Assembly (NCBI RefSeq): GCF_900115655.1
Contig: NZ_FOXF01000006.1
Location: forward strand, 39,160-103,159
DNA length: 64,000 bases
Source of the DNA: Ruminobacter amylophilus
Lineage (GTDB): Bacteria; Pseudomonadota; Gammaproteobacteria; Enterobacterales; Succinivibrionaceae
Direction of reading: 5' to 3'
Positions 53,194-62,897 of this stretch are shown here, one piece after another. The notes under the pieces are model-generated. The model worked only from the letters and a program-made list of their open reading frames with translations, was not told the origin of the DNA and made no database searches. Position numbers and translations under genes: made by a program. Numbering within the stretch: position 1 is the first letter of the stretch; the number at the start of each line of letters is the position of its first letter.

Positions 53194-54867
53194 TTACTGT
53201 TCAGCCGACTGAGTGCTGAGCAGTTCCCTGGCGTTGGCGAGAGCAGAATCAGAGATAGCCGAACCTCCGAGAAGACGGGCAATTTCCTGAACACGTCCTT
53301 CGTCGTCAAGTTCAGTTATGGAAGTAAAGGTCTCGTTATCGATATCCTTCTTGAGTACTTCGTACTGATTGTGCGCTGATGCCGCAACCTGCGGCAGGTG
53401 GGTAACCGTTATTACCTGTGATGTCTTTGCAAGCCGGCGCAGAAGCTTGCCGGTGGTGGCCGCGGTAAAACCGCTTATGCCGGTATCAATTTCATCAAAA
53501 ATCAGAGTCGGAGCCGATATCTTGTTTGCGGTCAGAACCAGAATGGCCAGGGCAATACGGCTGATTTCACCGCCGGAGGCTGTTTTGGAGATTAGATCCG
53601 GAGTCATGCCGGCATTGGCATTGAATTTGAAGCATACACTGTCAATTCCGTTTGGATGAGGCTGTGTTTCGGAAAACTCAACTTCAAACATGGCGTTTGG
53701 CATGGACAGTTCATGAAGCATTTCAGTGATCTTTCTGCAGAATTCCACGGACATTTCCCTGCGTCTGTCACTCAGCTCATGAGCTTTTTCCATAAAAGCT
53801 TTCTTGGCGGCCACAACTTCCGCGGTTCTTGCCTGAATCTCATCCTTTATGGAGGTGAATCTGGTGGATTTGTCGTGAAGCTCCTCCAGAACCTTATACA
53901 GTTCATCCGGAGTCACGGAATATTTATGAGCCATGTCGGTGTAAAGAGTCATGCGTTCATTAATAAAGGAAAGTCTTTCAGGATCCGCTTCGAGAGTGGA
54001 ACTGTACTGACTGATTTCTCCGGCGGCGTCTTCCAGCTGGATTCTGGCATTTTCAATATTCTGAAGCAGGGGACTCAGACTTCTGTCCATTTTTACCAGT
54101 CCGCTCATGCTGTTTACGAGAGTGTTCAGGGATGTCAGAATGCCGTTTTCATCATCTGTAAGCTGTCCGTGAATGTTCATGCTGTTCTGCAGAAGGGTAT
54201 GGACATTGCTTAATCTGTCATATTCATTTGACAGTTCCGCAAATTCATTTTCTTTAGGAGCAAGTCTGCTGAGTTCAGCCGTCTGGTACATGGTAAGCTT
54301 GTATTCAGAAACCATGTCCTTCTGCAGTTCACCGAGACGGTTAACCTCGTCTCTCCCGTTTGAATAGGTGTAGTACAGGGACTCAACCTCACTCAGCAGA
54401 TCTCCGAGCTCCGCAAAGGCGTCCAGATATTCTATCTGATGTTCGCTTTTGAGCAGCAGCTGTCCGTCGTGCTGACCATGAATGTTCAGGAGTCTGGCGG
54501 AAAGTTCCCTGAGAATATTGGTGTTCACGTGTATGTCGTTGACAAATGCTTTTGAGCGTCCGTCTCTGGTAATCGTTCTTCTGATGATGCACAGTTCGTT
54601 GTCTTCGGAAAGCAGTTCGTATTCCTTCAGCAGTCCCAGGGCTCTAGGAGAATCTGAAAGGTCGAAGGTGGCGCAGATGGTGGTGGCATTGGCACCGTTG
54701 CGTACTGATTTGCTGTCGGCCCTGCCTCCCATGACCAGTTCAAGCGCGTCAACCGAAATGGATTTACCGGCACCGGTCTCACCTGTAATGGCACTCATTC
54801 CCCTGTGAAGGTCCAGAGTGGCTTTCTTGACTACGGCATAGTTTTCTATTGAGAGAGACTCAAGCAT
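53194..54867 (-). CDS. recN: DNA repair protein RecN
   Basis: An SMC-like ATPase that gathers broken DNA ends for recombination. The 557 residues begin MLESLSIENYAVV with Walker A GETGAGKS (28-35), central coiled-coil arms, and C-terminal SASGGEISRIALAI (signature) and TLIFDEIDTGISG (Walker B), then TVTHLPQVAA. Length and order are standard. GGGTGA precedes the ATG. As in other gammaproteobacteria it lies downstream of nadK. I saw no clear LexA box in the gap upstream. Confidence 0.97.
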   Translation of the reverse strand: MLESLSIENYAVVKKATLDLHRGMSAITGETGAGKSISVDALELVMGGRADSKSVRNGANATTICATFDLSDSPRALGLLKEYELLSEDNELCIIRRTITRDGRSKAFVNDIHVNTNILRELSARLLNIHGQHDGQLLLKSEHQIEYLDAFAELGDLLSEVESLYYTYSNGRDEVNRLGELQKDMVSEYKLTMYQTAELSRLAPKENEFAELSNEYDRLSNVHTLLQNSMNIHGQLTDDENGILTSLNTLVNSMSGLVKMDRSLSPLLQNIENARIQLEDAAGEISQYSSTLEADPERLSFINERMTLYTDMAHKYSVTPDELYKVLEELHDKSTRFTSIKDEIQARTAEVVAAKKAFMEKAHELSDRRREMSVEFCRKITEMLHELSMPNAMFEVEFSETQPHPNGIDSVCFKFNANAGMTPDLISKTASGGEISRIALAILVLTANKISAPTLIFDEIDTGISGFTAATTGKLLRRLAKTSQVITVTHLPQVAASAHNQYEVLKKDIDNETFTSITELDDEGRVQEIARLLGGSAISDSALANARELLSTQSAEQ

Positions 54868-55168
54868 TTAATCACCCAAATTCATTAGTTCAGACATATA
54901 TACTGATTATCCGGCGTTTGTTTTTTTCGCCGCTGTTTAAGGAGAATTATACAATTAATTTTCCGAATATCATCAGACAAGGTAAAAATAATTACTATAT
55001 GTGTTATTTTGGTTCAGTGAATCCGGTTACGGACGGCACTGCAGGTTACGCGGCTTTCGTCATGACATGATTTATCTCAGGCTTTACGCATTATTCGTGA
55101 AGATGTTCGGTTATATATATAGGTATAAGGAACATGTCGCGAGCGGGAGTGAAAAACATTGAAATGAA
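54868..55168. promoter_or_regulatory. recN upstream region
   Basis: About 300 bases between nadK and recN, A+T-rich, no gene. It should hold the recN promoter; no CTGT-N8-ACAG LexA site was found by eye. Confidence 0.4.
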
Positions 55169-55184
55169 TGACGGACGGCCGTCA
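55169..55184 (-). terminator. Weak hairpin after nadK
   Basis: TGACGG (55169-55174) pairs with CCGTCA (55179-55184), 14 bases past the nadK stop; the following minus-strand sequence is only moderately T-rich (TTCATTTCAATGTTTTTC). Confidence 0.45.
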
Positions 55185-55197
55185 GTCTTTCAGAACG

Positions 55198-56076
55198 TTA
55201 GTCCACGAGTTTTGAACCGAAGCCGAGCTTTGATCTGAGTACCTTGAAATAGTCATAGGTATGAGGATGACATATTTTAATTGGTACTTCATTCTTTTCG
55301 ATGCAGATTTCACAGCGGTCATCCGCAGTCATGATAATCTGACCGTCGCAGCTTACCGTGATTTCCTCGGGAGTGATTCTGCTTCTGAAGCAGATTTTTA
55401 TGCTGCTGTCACCGCTAAGAATGCATGGTCTGAGATTCATGGAATGAGGAAACATCGGTACCAGGGAAAGAACATTGAGAGACGGTTCGATAATCGGACC
55501 GCCTGCGGAAAGGTTGTATGCCGTTGAACCGGTAGGGGTACTTACGATAAGTCCGTCGGCTTTCTGGGAATACATGAACTTGTTGTTAACGAAGATTGAG
55601 AAATCAATCATGTGAGCCGTCTTAACACCGTGGATTACAGCTTCGTTAAGAGCCAGTGCGTGCTGACACTTGGGGCCTTTGATGGTGGTTGAGAGCAGAA
55701 AACGTTCTTCAAGTACGTATTCTCCCTTGAGAATGCTGTAAAGAGCCTTTCGTATGTCTTTTGGGGCAAGATCGGTCAGAAAGCCCAGATGTCCGCGGTT
55801 GATACCAAGAACCGGTACGCCAACCATGGCTATTTTTCTGCCGGCGCTGATCATGGAGCCGTCACCGCCGACTATGATCATCAGATCCGCCTGATCCTTC
55901 ATGTCTGCGAATTTAAGGGTAGGCATGCTCAGTCTGAGCTTGTCATTGGTAGACTGTTCAATAATGACGTTTATTTTCTGCTCAACAAGAAAGTTTACGA
56001 GATCTATCAGGGTAAAAACTACAGATTCATCATTGATGCGACTGTAAATAATCACTGATTTGATTTCTTTTGACAT
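55198..56076 (-). CDS. nadK: NAD kinase
   Basis: Phosphorylates NAD+ to NADP+. The ATG at 56076 is chosen because the product then begins MSKEIKSVIIYSR, as in NadK, with GAGAG upstream; a longer frame has no site. The 292 residues carry the diphosphate motif GGDGSM near residue 70, LGINRGHLGFLTD, NEAVIH and the NAD-binding DGLIVSTPTGSTAYNLSAGGPI. grpE, usually divergent from nadK in gammaproteobacteria, is not here; a Sel1-repeat gene takes that place. Confidence 0.96.
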   Translation of the reverse strand: MSKEIKSVIIYSRINDESVVFTLIDLVNFLVEQKINVIIEQSTNDKLRLSMPTLKFADMKDQADLMIIVGGDGSMISAGRKIAMVGVPVLGINRGHLGFLTDLAPKDIRKALYSILKGEYVLEERFLLSTTIKGPKCQHALALNEAVIHGVKTAHMIDFSIFVNNKFMYSQKADGLIVSTPTGSTAYNLSAGGPIIEPSLNVLSLVPMFPHSMNLRPCILSGDSSIKICFRSRITPEEITVSCDGQIIMTADDRCEICIEKNEVPIKICHPHTYDYFKVLRSKLGFGSKLVD

Positions 56077-56819
56077 GACGAAAATCTCTCGTGTTATGCT
56101 GGTATCGGTGTTGCTGAGAAAAAACAGCCGGACGGCAGAGTCATCCATATATAAGGAAACAGACGTCTGCCAATCCTTATGTAGTTTAACACAAAATCAC
56201 GGAACCTTGTTTAATTTTACCGGCCGGATGCACTCCTTCAGAGAGTTATGGCCTGTTATGTCTGAAGATTGTATAAATTGCGGCCTGATAAAAACTGAAT
56301 TTAACAGAAAAACAAAAAAAATTTTATAATTTTATAAAATGTTAAAAAAATGTATAATGTTTTACATTAAAACTGCCGTGAATTGAATATTGTGTCTCAT
56401 TTACCTAAATATTCAGGGTAATACGGTTGAAAAACTGATGTTTTTATCAGCCATCATTCAGCAGAAAATAATTCAGCTGGTGAAGAGGTTCAAATCATTC
56501 ACGGAGAATACGTTTTAGCAGTGCAGAAATATGAAAAACAGGTTGCTTTTTGTCCACGGAATCCGCATTTTAAGAAATTTGTGAGCCAACAATGTCGATG
56601 AGGTAGCAAAATGCCATATTCATTCTTTTATGTTTTGTACAGTTACATTAATATGTTTTTCATGTAAAACTGCTGATTTTTGCAAAATACTGATTTTTCT
56701 GTTTCAGAATGGATATGCGTATCCTGACGTCATCCGGATAAAGAAGGAACAGGTGCAAAAATAGAATAATAAGATAGTTACGATAAAATATTTAACGATT
56801 TAGGATTGGGATCGTAGAA
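56077..56819. other. Divergent region nadK / Sel1 lipoprotein gene
   Basis: About 740 bases, A+T-rich, no supportable gene. A compact hairpin GGATA-TGCG-TATCC followed by the palindrome TGACGTCA lies at about 56710-56735, roughly 90 bases before the Sel1 gene, and may be regulatory. Confidence 0.45.
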
Positions 56820-58274
56820 ATGAAAGTTAAATCTCTTGCTTCTTTAATACTTTTGTCTTCGCTTGTACTTACAGGATGTTTTTCAAAGACCTATGAAGAA
56901 GGTGTAAAGGCATTGAAGGAAGGCAGGCCTGAGGAGGCAAAGGAAATCTGGGTTAAGCTGGTTGAATCAAAGCAGGATGATGATGCGATGTTTGCATTAT
57001 ACAAGCTTGGTGACACCAATCCGGAAATCATGTCTCTTGATGAATCTCTCGGTTATCTGCACATGGCGGCGGATGCTGAAAGAACCGATGCTGAATATGA
57101 ATGGGGTCTGTTCCTGATTAATCAGGGAAAATTCGATGAAGGCTACAGATATTTTGACAAGGCTGCCGTATGGAAGGAGGAAAGAGCCCTCCGCTACCTT
57201 GATAAATACCATGAAGTCAGAGAATTCCAGATCGGTGCCGAAAAGGAAGATCCTAAGAGCATGTATGAATATTCCAAGTGGCTGCTGAATCAGAAGGATC
57301 CTTCTCAGCAGCAGGAAGGATACAATCTTGCAAGAAAGGTTGCCTTCACTGATTATGCTCCGGGGCAGGCGCTTTACGGTACTCTCCTTTATGAAAAGGG
57401 TGATTATCAGAATGCTCTTTCCTGGTTTGAAAAGGGGATGCTTCAGGGCAATCCTGAGTGTGAATACTATATCGGTATGATGCGAATTCAGGGCAACGGT
57501 ATCTTAAGAAATCCTGCCCAGGGTGTTGAAAATCTGAAGAAGGCTGCAGACAATGACAATCATCTGGCTCAGTTTGAGCTCGGTAAGATCTATCTCTACG
57601 GCGAACCTTCCGCAGGTATAGAAAAGAATTTCAATCTCGCATTCCATTACATCAGCAAGGCTGCAGGAGCCAATATGCTGGAAGCTCAGTATATTCAGGC
57701 TACCATGTATGATCAGGGTCTCGGTGTACCGAAGGATAACGTAAAGGCGATTACCCTGTACAAGCTTGCCGCTGAACATGATCATATCAAGGCTCAGTCA
57801 AAGCTCGGTGAAATCTATGTTAAGACCGGCAATTCCCCTGATGTAAGGGAAGAAGGTATCGAATGGCTCAAGAAGGCCATCGAGGAACATGACAGTGCCG
57901 ATGCAAAGAATTCTCTGGCATACGCCTATGAAAACGGACTCGGTGTCAAGCAGGATTACGGTAAGGCTTACCAGTGGTACAAGGAAGCCGCTGATGTAGA
58001 TGTAGCCGCGGCTCAGTTCAATATCGGTGTTATGGTGGCAAACGGCCGCGGTGAAACCAAGGATATGAGCAAGGCTTTCTACTGGGTTGAACAGGCTGCC
58101 TACAATGATTATCCACTGGCAGTAGTTGCAATCTCCGTAATGTACTCAAAGGGTATTGGTGTTGACAAGGACAACAGTAAGGCAACTTTCTGGAAGAGCA
58201 AGGCCGACAGTCTTGGTATCACCGACTTCAATGAAAAGAAGGCTAAGGTGAGCGAGCTGCTTAATCTTAAGTAA
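56820..58274 (+). CDS. Sel1-repeat (TPR-like) lipoprotein
   Basis: The 484-residue product begins with a lipoprotein signal, MKVKSLASLILLSSLVLTGC (lipid on Cys 20). From about residue 45 to the end it is made of Sel1-like helical repeats of 36-40 residues. Clear ones include ALYGTLLYEKGDYQNALSWFEKG, AQFELGKIYLYGEP, AQYIQATMYDQGLGVPKDNVKAITLYKLAAE, and AQFNIGVMVANGRGETKDMSKAFYWVEQAA. Such proteins act as protein-binding scaffolds in the envelope. It has its own terminator. The partner is unknown. Confidence 0.9.
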   Translation: MKVKSLASLILLSSLVLTGCFSKTYEEGVKALKEGRPEEAKEIWVKLVESKQDDDAMFALYKLGDTNPEIMSLDESLGYLHMAADAERTDAEYEWGLFLINQGKFDEGYRYFDKAAVWKEERALRYLDKYHEVREFQIGAEKEDPKSMYEYSKWLLNQKDPSQQQEGYNLARKVAFTDYAPGQALYGTLLYEKGDYQNALSWFEKGMLQGNPECEYYIGMMRIQGNGILRNPAQGVENLKKAADNDNHLAQFELGKIYLYGEPSAGIEKNFNLAFHYISKAAGANMLEAQYIQATMYDQGLGVPKDNVKAITLYKLAAEHDHIKAQSKLGEIYVKTGNSPDVREEGIEWLKKAIEEHDSADAKNSLAYAYENGLGVKQDYGKAYQWYKEAADVDVAAAQFNIGVMVANGRGETKDMSKAFYWVEQAAYNDYPLAVVAISVMYSKGIGVDKDNSKATFWKSKADSLGITDFNEKKAKVSELLNLK

Positions 58275-58296
58275 AAGTCATTATATGAAAAAACAT

Positions 58297-58325
58297 AGGG
58301 AGCCGGAGGCTCCCTTATTTTTTTG
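58297..58325 (+). terminator. Rho-independent terminator after the Sel1 gene
   Basis: AGGGAGCC-GGA-GGCTCCCT followed by TATTTTTTTG. Confidence 0.92.
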
Positions 58326-58384
58326 TTGAATCGGTACATAGTACCTGTGAAAGGTTGTTTAATGGATGCCGCGGTTTAATCTGA

Positions 58385-58774
58385 TTAAACTGAAATCTGT
58401 TTCAGTTTTTCAATAAGGCTCAGGTCTGCGGGGAGCCAGTTTACAGAATCCAGTTCATCCGGAGACAGCCATCTGGCATCGCTGTGTTCAAGCAGGGAGA
58501 GATGTTTTCCGGCCAGAGAGCAGATATACGTCTTCATTGAAAGATGAAATGCCGGATAGTCGTATTCCACGGTATCAAGCAGGTTATGAATATTGATTTC
58601 CGCTTCCAGTTCTTCCCTGATCTCACGTTTGAGGGCATCTTCAGGAAGTTCTCCTGATTCTATTTTTCCGCCGGGGAACTCCCAGCCATCCTTGAATTCG
58701 CCGTAACTTCTTTGTGTTGCAAAAATTCTGTGATCCTTTATGATAACAGCAGCCACTACATTAATGGTTTTCAT
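58385..58774 (-). CDS. mutT: 8-oxo-dGTP diphosphatase, MutT-type Nudix hydrolase
   Basis: Clears oxidised guanine nucleotides. The 129 residues are of MutT length and start MKTINVVAAVIIKDHRIFATQR. The Nudix box is complete: GGKIESGELPEDALKREIREELEAEI (GX5EX7REUXEEXGU with Glu-rich core; the last G is A). ARWLSPDEL and LPADLSLI are typical C-terminal blocks. GGGAA lies before the ATG. It stands alone here, whereas in E. coli mutT follows secA. Confidence 0.92.
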   Translation of the reverse strand: MKTINVVAAVIIKDHRIFATQRSYGEFKDGWEFPGGKIESGELPEDALKREIREELEAEINIHNLLDTVEYDYPAFHLSMKTYICSLAGKHLSLLEHSDARWLSPDELDSVNWLPADLSLIEKLKQISV

Positions 58775-59085
58775 TGATATTCCCGGTTGTGTTTATCGGT
58801 TCCGGAGATTACGGAGAGATTCCGCGGTTCCGGAAATTCTGCGGAATGACTGAAAGTGTCGCAGTATTCATTTACTGTTGCCGGACATCGTATCTGAAGA
58901 GTGCCGACATTTATCCGCGACGTTATTATATATAATTATGCAGGATGTTTTCAGAAAAATCGGTAAAGAGGTTATAATCTTCCGGAAAAAGAATACGGTG
59001 TACCGGAATAATTCCGCATATATCATTATTATTTACGGCATGAACGGTTTTGTTTCCCCTGGACAGAATTAGGACGGAAAGAGAA
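58775..59085. promoter_or_regulatory. Divergent region mutT / rlmD
   Basis: About 310 bases with no gene; the A+T-rich part near 58925-58990 could hold both promoters. Confidence 0.35.
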
Positions 59086-60435
59086 ATGGGTGAAGTTTTA
59101 CAGCTTATGGTAAAGGATCTTACTGAAGAAGGTGAAGGTATTGCCTATTCTCCGTCAGGTCTGAAAGTATTTATCAGGGGAGCCTACCCGAACGAAGTCG
59201 TGAAGGCTGAACTTTACGACGTTAAGGAAAAATATGCTCAGGGCAGACTGCAGCAGGTTGTTGAACAGACCGTGCCGAGATGTACTCCGTTCTGTACAAA
59301 TCAGTGCGGTTCATGTTCGTACACGAATATCGGGTATGAAAGCGAAATATCATTTAAGGAAAAAAAACTGCTGGATCTGTATGAAAATCTGCCGGGAAAT
59401 CTTTTTGAGAAAAAAATGTATCAGGGATTCGTCGGAATGGATAATCCTTTCAGGTACAGAAACAAGGCGATTTATGCAGTCGAAAAAATTAATGATGAAT
59501 ATCAGGTAGGGCTCTACAGGCGCAATTCTCATGATATTATTTCCGTAAATGAATGTGCCGTGGAACCTGAATGGATAAATATTGCCAGAACCAGCCTCAG
59601 AAACACTCTTAATTCCGAATCTTTCAGAAGAGAGACAGGGGAAGAGAATGACAGAACACTTCGCTATGTGTTTTTCAGAGGTACGGATGACGGTGAAAAG
59701 CTGGCCGTGCTGGTGGTATACAGAAAATTCAGAGAAGTTGAAATACTGATGAATACACTGAATTCCATTGGAATCAGGAATGTTCTGGTATCCGTGAACG
59801 ACAGTTCAGGTAACAGAATACTTGGCGATTCAATGGAAGTTCTGTCCGGTTCAGACTGCATAAGTGCCGAACTTCTGAATCTTAAGTTTGTGGTAAATCC
59901 TTATTCATTTCTGCAGATCAATATCGAACAGACTGAAAAACTCTATACTCTGGCCGTTGATCTGCTTGAACCTGAAACAGATGATGAAATCCTTGATCTG
60001 TACTGCGGTATAGGAACTATTTCTCTTTATCTTGCCGGAAAATGTCGCATGGTTTACGGCGTGGAATGTGTAAAGGAAGCCATCGACAATGCCAATAGTA
60101 ATGCAAAAGCCAACGGTATCAGCAATGTAGATTTCAGAGTGGGGCTTGTAGAAAAGGTACTCCCTGAAATTATTTCAGAGGGACACAGACTGACAAAAGC
60201 CGTTCTGGATCCGGCAAGAAAAGGGTGTGCCCCGGGGGTTTTTAAAGCTCTTTCATCTGCAGGAATTGACAGAATCGCATATATTTCATGCAATCCTAAA
60301 ACACAGTGCAGAGATATGGCGGAGGCTTCAGCCTGCGGTTATAAGATCGATAAACTTATAGCCGTGGATATGTTCCCGCATACATTGCACGTCGAGACGG
60401 TGGTGTTACTGTCAAGGGAAAAACAGAACGGCTGA
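59086..60435 (+). CDS. rlmD: 23S rRNA (uracil-5-)-methyltransferase, RlmD/RumA family
   Basis: Methylates a uracil in 23S rRNA with SAM. The start at 59086 follows GGACGGAAAGAG; an upstream frame is open without a site. The 449 residues have an N-terminal TRAM-like domain, the iron-sulfur cysteines CTPFCTNQCGSC near 65-78, LDLYCGIGTISLYLA (SAM site), LDPARKG and the catalytic Cys in YISCNP. The compact sequence is nearer to the Gram-positive type of RumA-like enzyme than to E. coli RlmD, so the target uridine is unsure. A decayed fragment of the same family lies at 63378. Confidence 0.9.
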   Translation: MGEVLQLMVKDLTEEGEGIAYSPSGLKVFIRGAYPNEVVKAELYDVKEKYAQGRLQQVVEQTVPRCTPFCTNQCGSCSYTNIGYESEISFKEKKLLDLYENLPGNLFEKKMYQGFVGMDNPFRYRNKAIYAVEKINDEYQVGLYRRNSHDIISVNECAVEPEWINIARTSLRNTLNSESFRRETGEENDRTLRYVFFRGTDDGEKLAVLVVYRKFREVEILMNTLNSIGIRNVLVSVNDSSGNRILGDSMEVLSGSDCISAELLNLKFVVNPYSFLQINIEQTEKLYTLAVDLLEPETDDEILDLYCGIGTISLYLAGKCRMVYGVECVKEAIDNANSNAKANGISNVDFRVGLVEKVLPEIISEGHRLTKAVLDPARKGCAPGVFKALSSAGIDRIAYISCNPKTQCRDMAEASACGYKIDKLIAVDMFPHTLHVETVVLLSREKQNG

Positions 60436-60735
60436 AAAGCCCGTAAAATCAAGGGGTTGGCGAGTTTTGTGTTTTTGAACAAAAGAGGGTAAAAAGGCAT
60501 TTTGGGCTGTATCTGAAAATACACTTTAGCCAAGAGATACAGAGGTTGTGGCTACGGTTTTATTATTGCGGTAGGGTTGTGGCTACGGTTTTACTTTTTT
60601 CGGAGTACAATGTGAAACTCTCCTGATAGGGAGAGCAAGTTGACTGCGAATGTCTCTGTCATCGGTACTTTAGATAACGAGGTATCGCATAGGTGTGTTA
60701 AGAACACGGAGTTCAAGTTTCCTAAGGAGCAAGTG
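60436..60735. other. Gap after rlmD with a 19-bp direct repeat
   Basis: No gene with good support before 60736. It contains GGTTGTGGCTACGGTTTTA at 60544-60562 and again at 60575-60593. Confidence 0.5.
60544..60593. repeat. Two direct repeats of 19 bp, 31-bp period
   Basis: Identical units at 60544-60562 and 60575-60593 separated by 12 bp. Only two units exist and there is no array. Confidence 0.75.
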
Positions 60736-61341
60736 TTGGATATTCGGTTAGAAAATATGAAATGGACAAGAGAGCCGAAGGAATACAAGATTGAATCCGA
60801 CAGAATTGAAATCACGACAATTCCAAACACGGATTTATGGCAACAGACCTATTATCATTTTCGTAATGATAATGCACCTGTGCTTCAAGTAGAGACCGAG
60901 GAAAAGTTCTTTTCATTTATCGTAAAGACAGAATTTACAGGAAGTAAACATCGCTTTGATCAGTGCGGTATCGTGATGTACCTTGATTCTGAGAATTGGC
61001 TGAAAGGCTCCGTGGAATATGAAAATGAAAACTTTCAGCATCTCGGCTCCGTTGTCACTAATCACGGATATTCTGATTGGGCGACAACGACAATTTCTGC
61101 AGATGTGAAGACTATGTGGTACAGATTCAGCCGCAGGGAGGATGACTATTGCATCGAATGCTCTACAGATGGCAATAATTACTCACAAATGAGGATCTGC
61201 CACATGTGGAAAGGAGGAGGAAAGATCTCCTTTGGTATATATGCCTGCAGTCCGGAGAATTCCTGTTTCAAAGCAGTATTTACGAATATGCAGATAACAG
61301 AGTGTGCGTGGAAAGCTCACGATGGCCAACAGCCTGATTAA
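60736..61341 (+). CDS. DUF1349 family protein
   Basis: The TTG at 60736 is proposed as start because AAGGAG lies exactly 6 bases upstream and the DUF1349 homology begins at once (MKWTREPKEYKI...); the ATG at 60757 or an earlier TTG at 60640 are alternatives. The roughly 200-residue product has the hallmarks of this concanavalin-like family: IPNTDLWQQTYYHFRNDNAPV, DQCGIVMYLDSENWLKGSVEYEN, SDWATT and MRICHMW. Members occur in fungi and bacteria and probably bind or act on carbohydrate; no enzyme activity is established. It is the first gene of the accessory island and looks acquired. Confidence 0.85.
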   Translation: MDIRLENMKWTREPKEYKIESDRIEITTIPNTDLWQQTYYHFRNDNAPVLQVETEEKFFSFIVKTEFTGSKHRFDQCGIVMYLDSENWLKGSVEYENENFQHLGSVVTNHGYSDWATTTISADVKTMWYRFSRREDDYCIECSTDGNNYSQMRICHMWKGGGKISFGIYACSPENSCFKAVFTNMQITECAWKAHDGQQPD

Positions 61342-61626
61342 AAATAAGGCAGTGCCGTAGTTCCTTACTGCGACTAAGTTAATAAGGATCCTACGAGCCT
61401 ATAAAATTAGAAGAAGTTAGGGACTCTTATTTTTGCAACAGAGACAGTACAATCTCATTCTTTTGATTGGCATTGACTAAAATGCTCGTTGATACCTGTT
61501 GGAGAATGTTCTGCCTTGTCATTTCAGCATTTTCTGTGAGACCCGCTTTATGGGTAAAACTGAAATTCTGATTCACCGGCTAGCTGGTGATGACACCGCA
61601 GATGTTTCTCAAACTTTCCTTGGAGA
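61342..61626. other. Gap between convergent accessory genes
   Basis: Nothing supportable. A weak stem GCAGT/ACTGC lies at about 61349-61372 after the DUF1349 gene. Confidence 0.35.
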
Positions 61627-61941
61627 CTAAGACAGGCGTTTTGGCTTTTCTATCCTGGTAACCTTGTGCATCTCTCCATGATTGCGTAATTTTGTCGAAT
61701 GGGTGCGAAGCCACTTCCTCCTAAATTCATCTTCCTCCCTCTTTTTCTCCAATTCCCTAAATTCCTCCAGTTTTATACGCTTCCTGTTGTTTGTGCAGGG
61801 AATGCAACAGTCTTCACTGGTCGGATCAAACTTGTAGATTGAAATCTCTCCACAGATAGGACATTTGTAGAGAACAGGATTCTTGGAAACATCAATACGG
61901 TAGGTTTTGCCTTCCGGGGTAGTGAAATCAATGTAGAACAT
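61627..61941 (-). CDS. Small zinc-finger protein, accessory, unknown
   Basis: A 104-residue product with AGAGGA before the ATG. It has a short beta-rich start (FYIDFTTPEGKTYRIDV), a four-Cys zinc site (YKCPICGEISIY...CCIPC, residues about 27-50) and a very basic, charged helical tail. No family recognised. Small proteins like this are common in conjugative elements of Firmicutes. It lies downstream of the sigma-like gene on the same strand. Confidence 0.65.
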   Translation of the reverse strand: MFYIDFTTPEGKTYRIDVSKNPVLYKCPICGEISIYKFDPTSEDCCIPCTNNRKRIKLEEFRELEKKREEDEFRRKWLRTHSTKLRNHGEMHKVTRIEKPKRLS

Positions 61942-62006
61942 AGCGCGTAATCCTCTATTGTTTTGCTGTTAACATATACGCTCTATGTGGAAGGTATAGC
62001 AAGTTA

Positions 62007-62043
62007 ATAAAACAGCGGTGCCGCAGTTCCAAACCGCAGCACC
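62007..62043 (-). terminator. Minus-strand terminator after the sigma-like gene
   Basis: GGTGCTGC pairs with GCGGCACC (one G-T) on the minus strand (plus arms 62017-62024 and 62036-62043), then GCTGTTTTATT. Confidence 0.65.
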
Positions 62044-62078
62044 ACTTTCGAGAATGAATTATATTCCGGAAGAACAAC

Positions 62079-62531
62079 TTATACGGTCGTCATACTTACC
62101 CCGAATTGTTTAATCTTATTCTTGATGTAGCGCATCTGTCGTTCAGTCAAGCCTTCCATTATTGCGATGTCATCCAATGAGTATCCTTGGCGGGCGCACA
62201 GATCAAACACTCTGCCAGCTTTAGGATCCTTACTGTTAATCTCCTTAGAGATGACTTCTAGATCCATTCCAGTTTCAATGTCATCCATTTCAGAGATGCC
62301 ACCAGTCAGTTCTTCCGGCTCGCCATAGTTGACTACGGTTAACTGCCTAGCTTCTGGTTTTACACCAAAAGGACAGGCTGAGCATTTGTTACAATCGGGA
62401 CATCTGATTAAAATACCGTGTTTGTTAGGAACCTGGCAACGAGTGTTCCGATGCCATTCGTTAAGTTGCTTGATAAGGTGTGCATTAAGAGCAAATATGA
62501 ACACCGTAAGGCGGATGACGGTAAGCCGCAA
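62079..62531 (-). CDS. Sigma-70 region-4-like DNA-binding protein, probably 5'-truncated
   Basis: The 150-residue frame has a middle zinc cluster (CPDCNKCSACP, near residues 44-54) and a C-terminal helix-turn-helix (SLDDIAIMEGLTERQMRYIKNKIKQF) like sigma region 4. The block LNEWHRNTRCQVPNKHG...CP resembles small regulators of Firmicutes integrative elements. The first 20 residues (MRLTVIRLTVFIFALNAHL) look foreign, overlap another gene's upstream sequence on the other strand, and have no ribosome site. The true start was probably lost at a junction near 62460-62500. Confidence 0.55.
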   Translation of the reverse strand: MRLTVIRLTVFIFALNAHLIKQLNEWHRNTRCQVPNKHGILIRCPDCNKCSACPFGVKPEARQLTVVNYGEPEELTGGISEMDDIETGMDLEVISKEINSKDPKAGRVFDLCARQGYSLDDIAIMEGLTERQMRYIKNKIKQFGVSMTTV

Positions 62532-62585
62532 AACTTCCGCACCGCCGGGGTTAAAGATTTGAATTTCATCATAAAGGATAACAGC

Positions 62586-62798
62586 ATGAAGACTGATAAG
62601 AACGAACCGAAAGTATGCCCGCTCTGCGGCAAAACCTACACCGAAGTTCCGGCTCTTTCCCGAAAGGATGACAATACTCCAATCTGCCCGGACTGCGGTA
62701 CCAGAGAGTCACTTGAAGCCATCGGAATCTCTCCCGAAGAGCAGGAAAAAGTTCTCGAAATCATTCATGAAAAGCTCGGCAAAAAACCTTGTAAATAG
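62586..62798 (+). CDS. Small zinc-ribbon protein
   Basis: A 70-residue product; the ATG at 62586 follows AAAGGA. It holds CPLCGKTYTEVPALSRKDDNTPICPDCG, a two-pair zinc ribbon, then a short helix (SPEEQEKVLEIIHEKL). Very similar small proteins are common on conjugative and plasmid elements of gut bacteria, so it fits an acquired island. The frame stays open upstream to 62418, but that part reads antisense through the sigma-like gene. Confidence 0.72.
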   Translation: MKTDKNEPKVCPLCGKTYTEVPALSRKDDNTPICPDCGTRESLEAIGISPEEQEKVLEIIHEKLGKKPCK

Positions 62799-62897
62799 TT
62801 GAAAATACTGGGTTTATTGACTTGCTATAGTGTACCTTCAGAGCGAATATGAACACAACAAAACGAACACGAAGGTACATTTTTCAAGGAGTTAAAC

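Noticed and set aside
60544..60593. Possible CRISPR repeats
   Set aside because: Only two units, a 12-bp gap far too short for a spacer, and no cas genes in the window.
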